A stretch of DNA of 64,000 nucleotides from Ligilactobacillus sp900765635. GTDB lineage: Bacteria; Bacillota; Bacilli; Lactobacillales; Lactobacillaceae. The stretch's first letter is position 1; the number at the start of each line of letters is the position of its first letter. A program made the translations under genes and the position numbers. The stretch spans positions 1,054,001-1,118,000 of the forward strand of contig NZ_CASCJC010000001.1 of NCBI RefSeq assembly GCF_949152225.1, given 5' to 3'. The notes below the pieces were generated by a model. That model was not told the origin of the DNA. It saw only the letters and a program-made list of their open reading frames with translations, and ran no database searches. Below are positions 62,907-64,000 of the stretch, piece after piece.

Positions 62907-64000
62907 TCAATTCACGCCGTCAATCCTAATCGGTGCTCGTTTCAAATCTTGTTCTTGTCCATTAACCAATTGATAAAGTTTCCCAGCACGATAATCAACT
63001 CGCAAACGTTTATTTTTATCTTTTTGACTAACTTTAGTATATAAACTATACTGTAAATTTTTCTTTACTTGATTTAAATAAGTCCGCCCTTTGGCACTAA
63101 AACCTAATAAACGCATATACGGCGCTTCATTATATTCTATGACTTCAGCGGGCTTTAAATTAACTAAAATCGCTTGTGCTAAACGACTCAAACGTGTATA
63201 AGTAAACCGCTTAGATTTAACGGCTTTTAACCACTCGTCAAACGTTGCTTCAGGCAACAATTGTGCTTGTTGTTGTAAACGATACTCGATTCCTTCTGCC
63301 ATGCCATAAATTTCGGCTAACTCTTGTGGCGTCTTAATTAACAAACTGTAACGTAAGTAAGGCCAAAAATCATCCCAACTAACTAATCTTTGGTTGCATA
63401 AATCTTGATATGTGGCCTCAGGAACATACTGTGAAATGCTAGCAACATTTTCAATAACATTTGCTCTAATCGCCGAAGCACTGGCAATTGCTTGACCTTT
63501 TTTTAAATCGCGTTCGTGGTAATTAGCACCCAATCTTTGAATCGGATTGAGTCTTAGTGGTTCCCCTAAAGAATAATTTGCCTTGGCATAAGCTAGTCCT
63601 AAAACGTCATTAGGTTGCGAAAGATCATGCCCAATTTTCGCAGCAATCGCCTTTTGAAATGAAGCAGCATATGATTGATCATACTTATTAAATTCACCAT
63701 AAACCTCATGCACTAAGCGCGCATAATTCATAAAATCATACTCTGCATGTTCTGCACCAAAAAGCAATTCACTAACACCTAAATCTGCTAGTAAACGAAC
63801 AGCACCTAAAGCAAAACGATCCGCTGGTTGAACACATGCTACCATCGGAACTTCAATCACTAAATCAACACCGTTTTGCAAAGCTTGTTTTGCACGGGTC
63901 CATTTATCCATAAAGGCTGGTTCACCACGTTGCAAAAAATTTCCGCTCATTGCTACAACAATAATTGCATCTGGAAACATTTTTTTAGCCATTGTCACTT
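62907..64000 (-). CDS. tmcAL: tRNA(Met) cytidine acetate ligase TmcAL (YlbM family), partial
   Basis: The frame stays open to the right edge; the N-terminal nucleotide-binding motif (HxGH region) is outside the window. The visible part has IIVVAMSGNFLQRGEPAFM, LVIEVPMVACVQPADRFALG and, further on, KGQAIASASAIRANV and VDYRAGKLYQLV, as in the YlbM/TmcAL family. The enzyme makes N4-acetylcytidine in elongator tRNA-Met using acetate and ATP. The GTG at 63998 is internal, not the start. Confidence 0.92.
   Translation of the reverse strand, partial: VTMAKKMFPDAIIVVAMSGNFLQRGEPAFMDKWTRAKQALQNGVDLVIEVPMVACVQPADRFALGAVRLLADLGVSELLFGAEHAEYDFMNYARLVHEVYGEFNKYDQSYAASFQKAIAAKIGHDLSQPNDVLGLAYAKANYSLGEPLRLNPIQRLGANYHERDLKKGQAIASASAIRANVIENVASISQYVPEATYQDLCNQRLVSWDDFWPYLRYSLLIKTPQELAEIYGMAEGIEYRLQQQAQLLPEATFDEWLKAVKSKRFTYTRLSRLAQAILVNLKPAEVIEYNEAPYMRLLGFSAKGRTYLNQVKKNLQYSLYTKVSQKDKNKRLRVDYRAGKLYQLVNGQEQDLKRAPIRIDGVN

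Noticed and set aside
1..64000. CRISPR array, prophage, toxin-antitoxin, restriction or other defence system
   Set aside because: No spaced direct repeats or phage genes, and no nuclease/antitoxin pairs were seen; AddAB is the only DNA-degrading complex.
1..64000. T-box or metabolite riboswitch leaders
   Set aside because: No T-box motif or known riboswitch core was recognised in the leaders; the candidates are short hairpins only.

Overview
The window is AT-rich, densely packed low-GC Firmicutes chromosome. Gene content points to a member of the Lactobacillaceae: the smc-rnc-acpP-plsX-recG and prkC-stp-rsmB-fmt-priA-coaBC-rpoZ-gmk clusters, a dltXABCD operon, RexAB/AddAB, glnRA, and the small lactobacillal families DUF3042 and SPJ_0845. 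I cannot name the species. Most genes lie on the minus strand and are tightly packed, with 4-25 nt overlaps, good Shine-Dalgarno (SD) sequences and frequent GTG or TTG starts. There are no rRNA genes, tRNA genes or CRISPR arrays, and no prophage.

Layout. 1-6566 (minus): 5' end of smc, then rnc, acpP, plsX, recG, fakA and an Asp23 gene, covering chromosome organisation, RNA processing, lipid synthesis and fork repair. 6908-7093 (plus): rpmB. 7173-9351 (minus): rsgA-rpe-thiN. 9613-19196 (minus): gmk-rpoZ, then coaBC-priA-fmt-rsmB-stp-prkC. 19362-19797 (plus): a small YolD-like gene behind an SOS-type promoter. 19911-22713 (minus): miaA and glnR-glnA, with a textbook GlnR operator. 22872-23048 (plus): DUF3042. 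23092-26189 (minus): rpmG, fthC, a rhomboid protease, yqgQ, glcK and a cysteine-less rhodanese protein. 26410-34328: two identical 1508-bp ISL3-family insertion sequences in direct orientation, flanking pbp2b (minus) and a yfhO-like gene (plus). 34369-42101 (minus): addB-addA. 42202-46621 (minus): dltX-A-B-C-D. 46982-51920 (minus): rnz, SDR, lapA, recJ, apt. 52054-52341 (plus): an unknown small gene. 52515-58183 (minus): Nudix-uvrC and obg-oatA. 58304-60494 (minus): a glutamine-type ABC transporter. 60703-60849 (plus): SPJ_0845. 60943-64000 (minus): engB with a MazG-like gene, yceD-rpmF, and the partial tmcAL.

Themes. Cell-envelope functions recur: PrkC/Stp, PBP2b, YfhO, Dlt, OatA and FakA. 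DNA repair is also well represented: RecG, PriA, AddAB, RecJ, UvrC and an SOS-box gene.

I see no convincing new multi-gene system. The most interesting signals are small. They are: a hairpin that may bridge a distant SD to the smc start; a priA gene with no ATG, GTG or TTG at its conserved N terminus; tandem SOS boxes over the YolD-like promoter; a WalR-type direct repeat over the dlt -35; two IS copies that both landed in rho-independent terminators; and an IS leader predicted to hide its own start codon.
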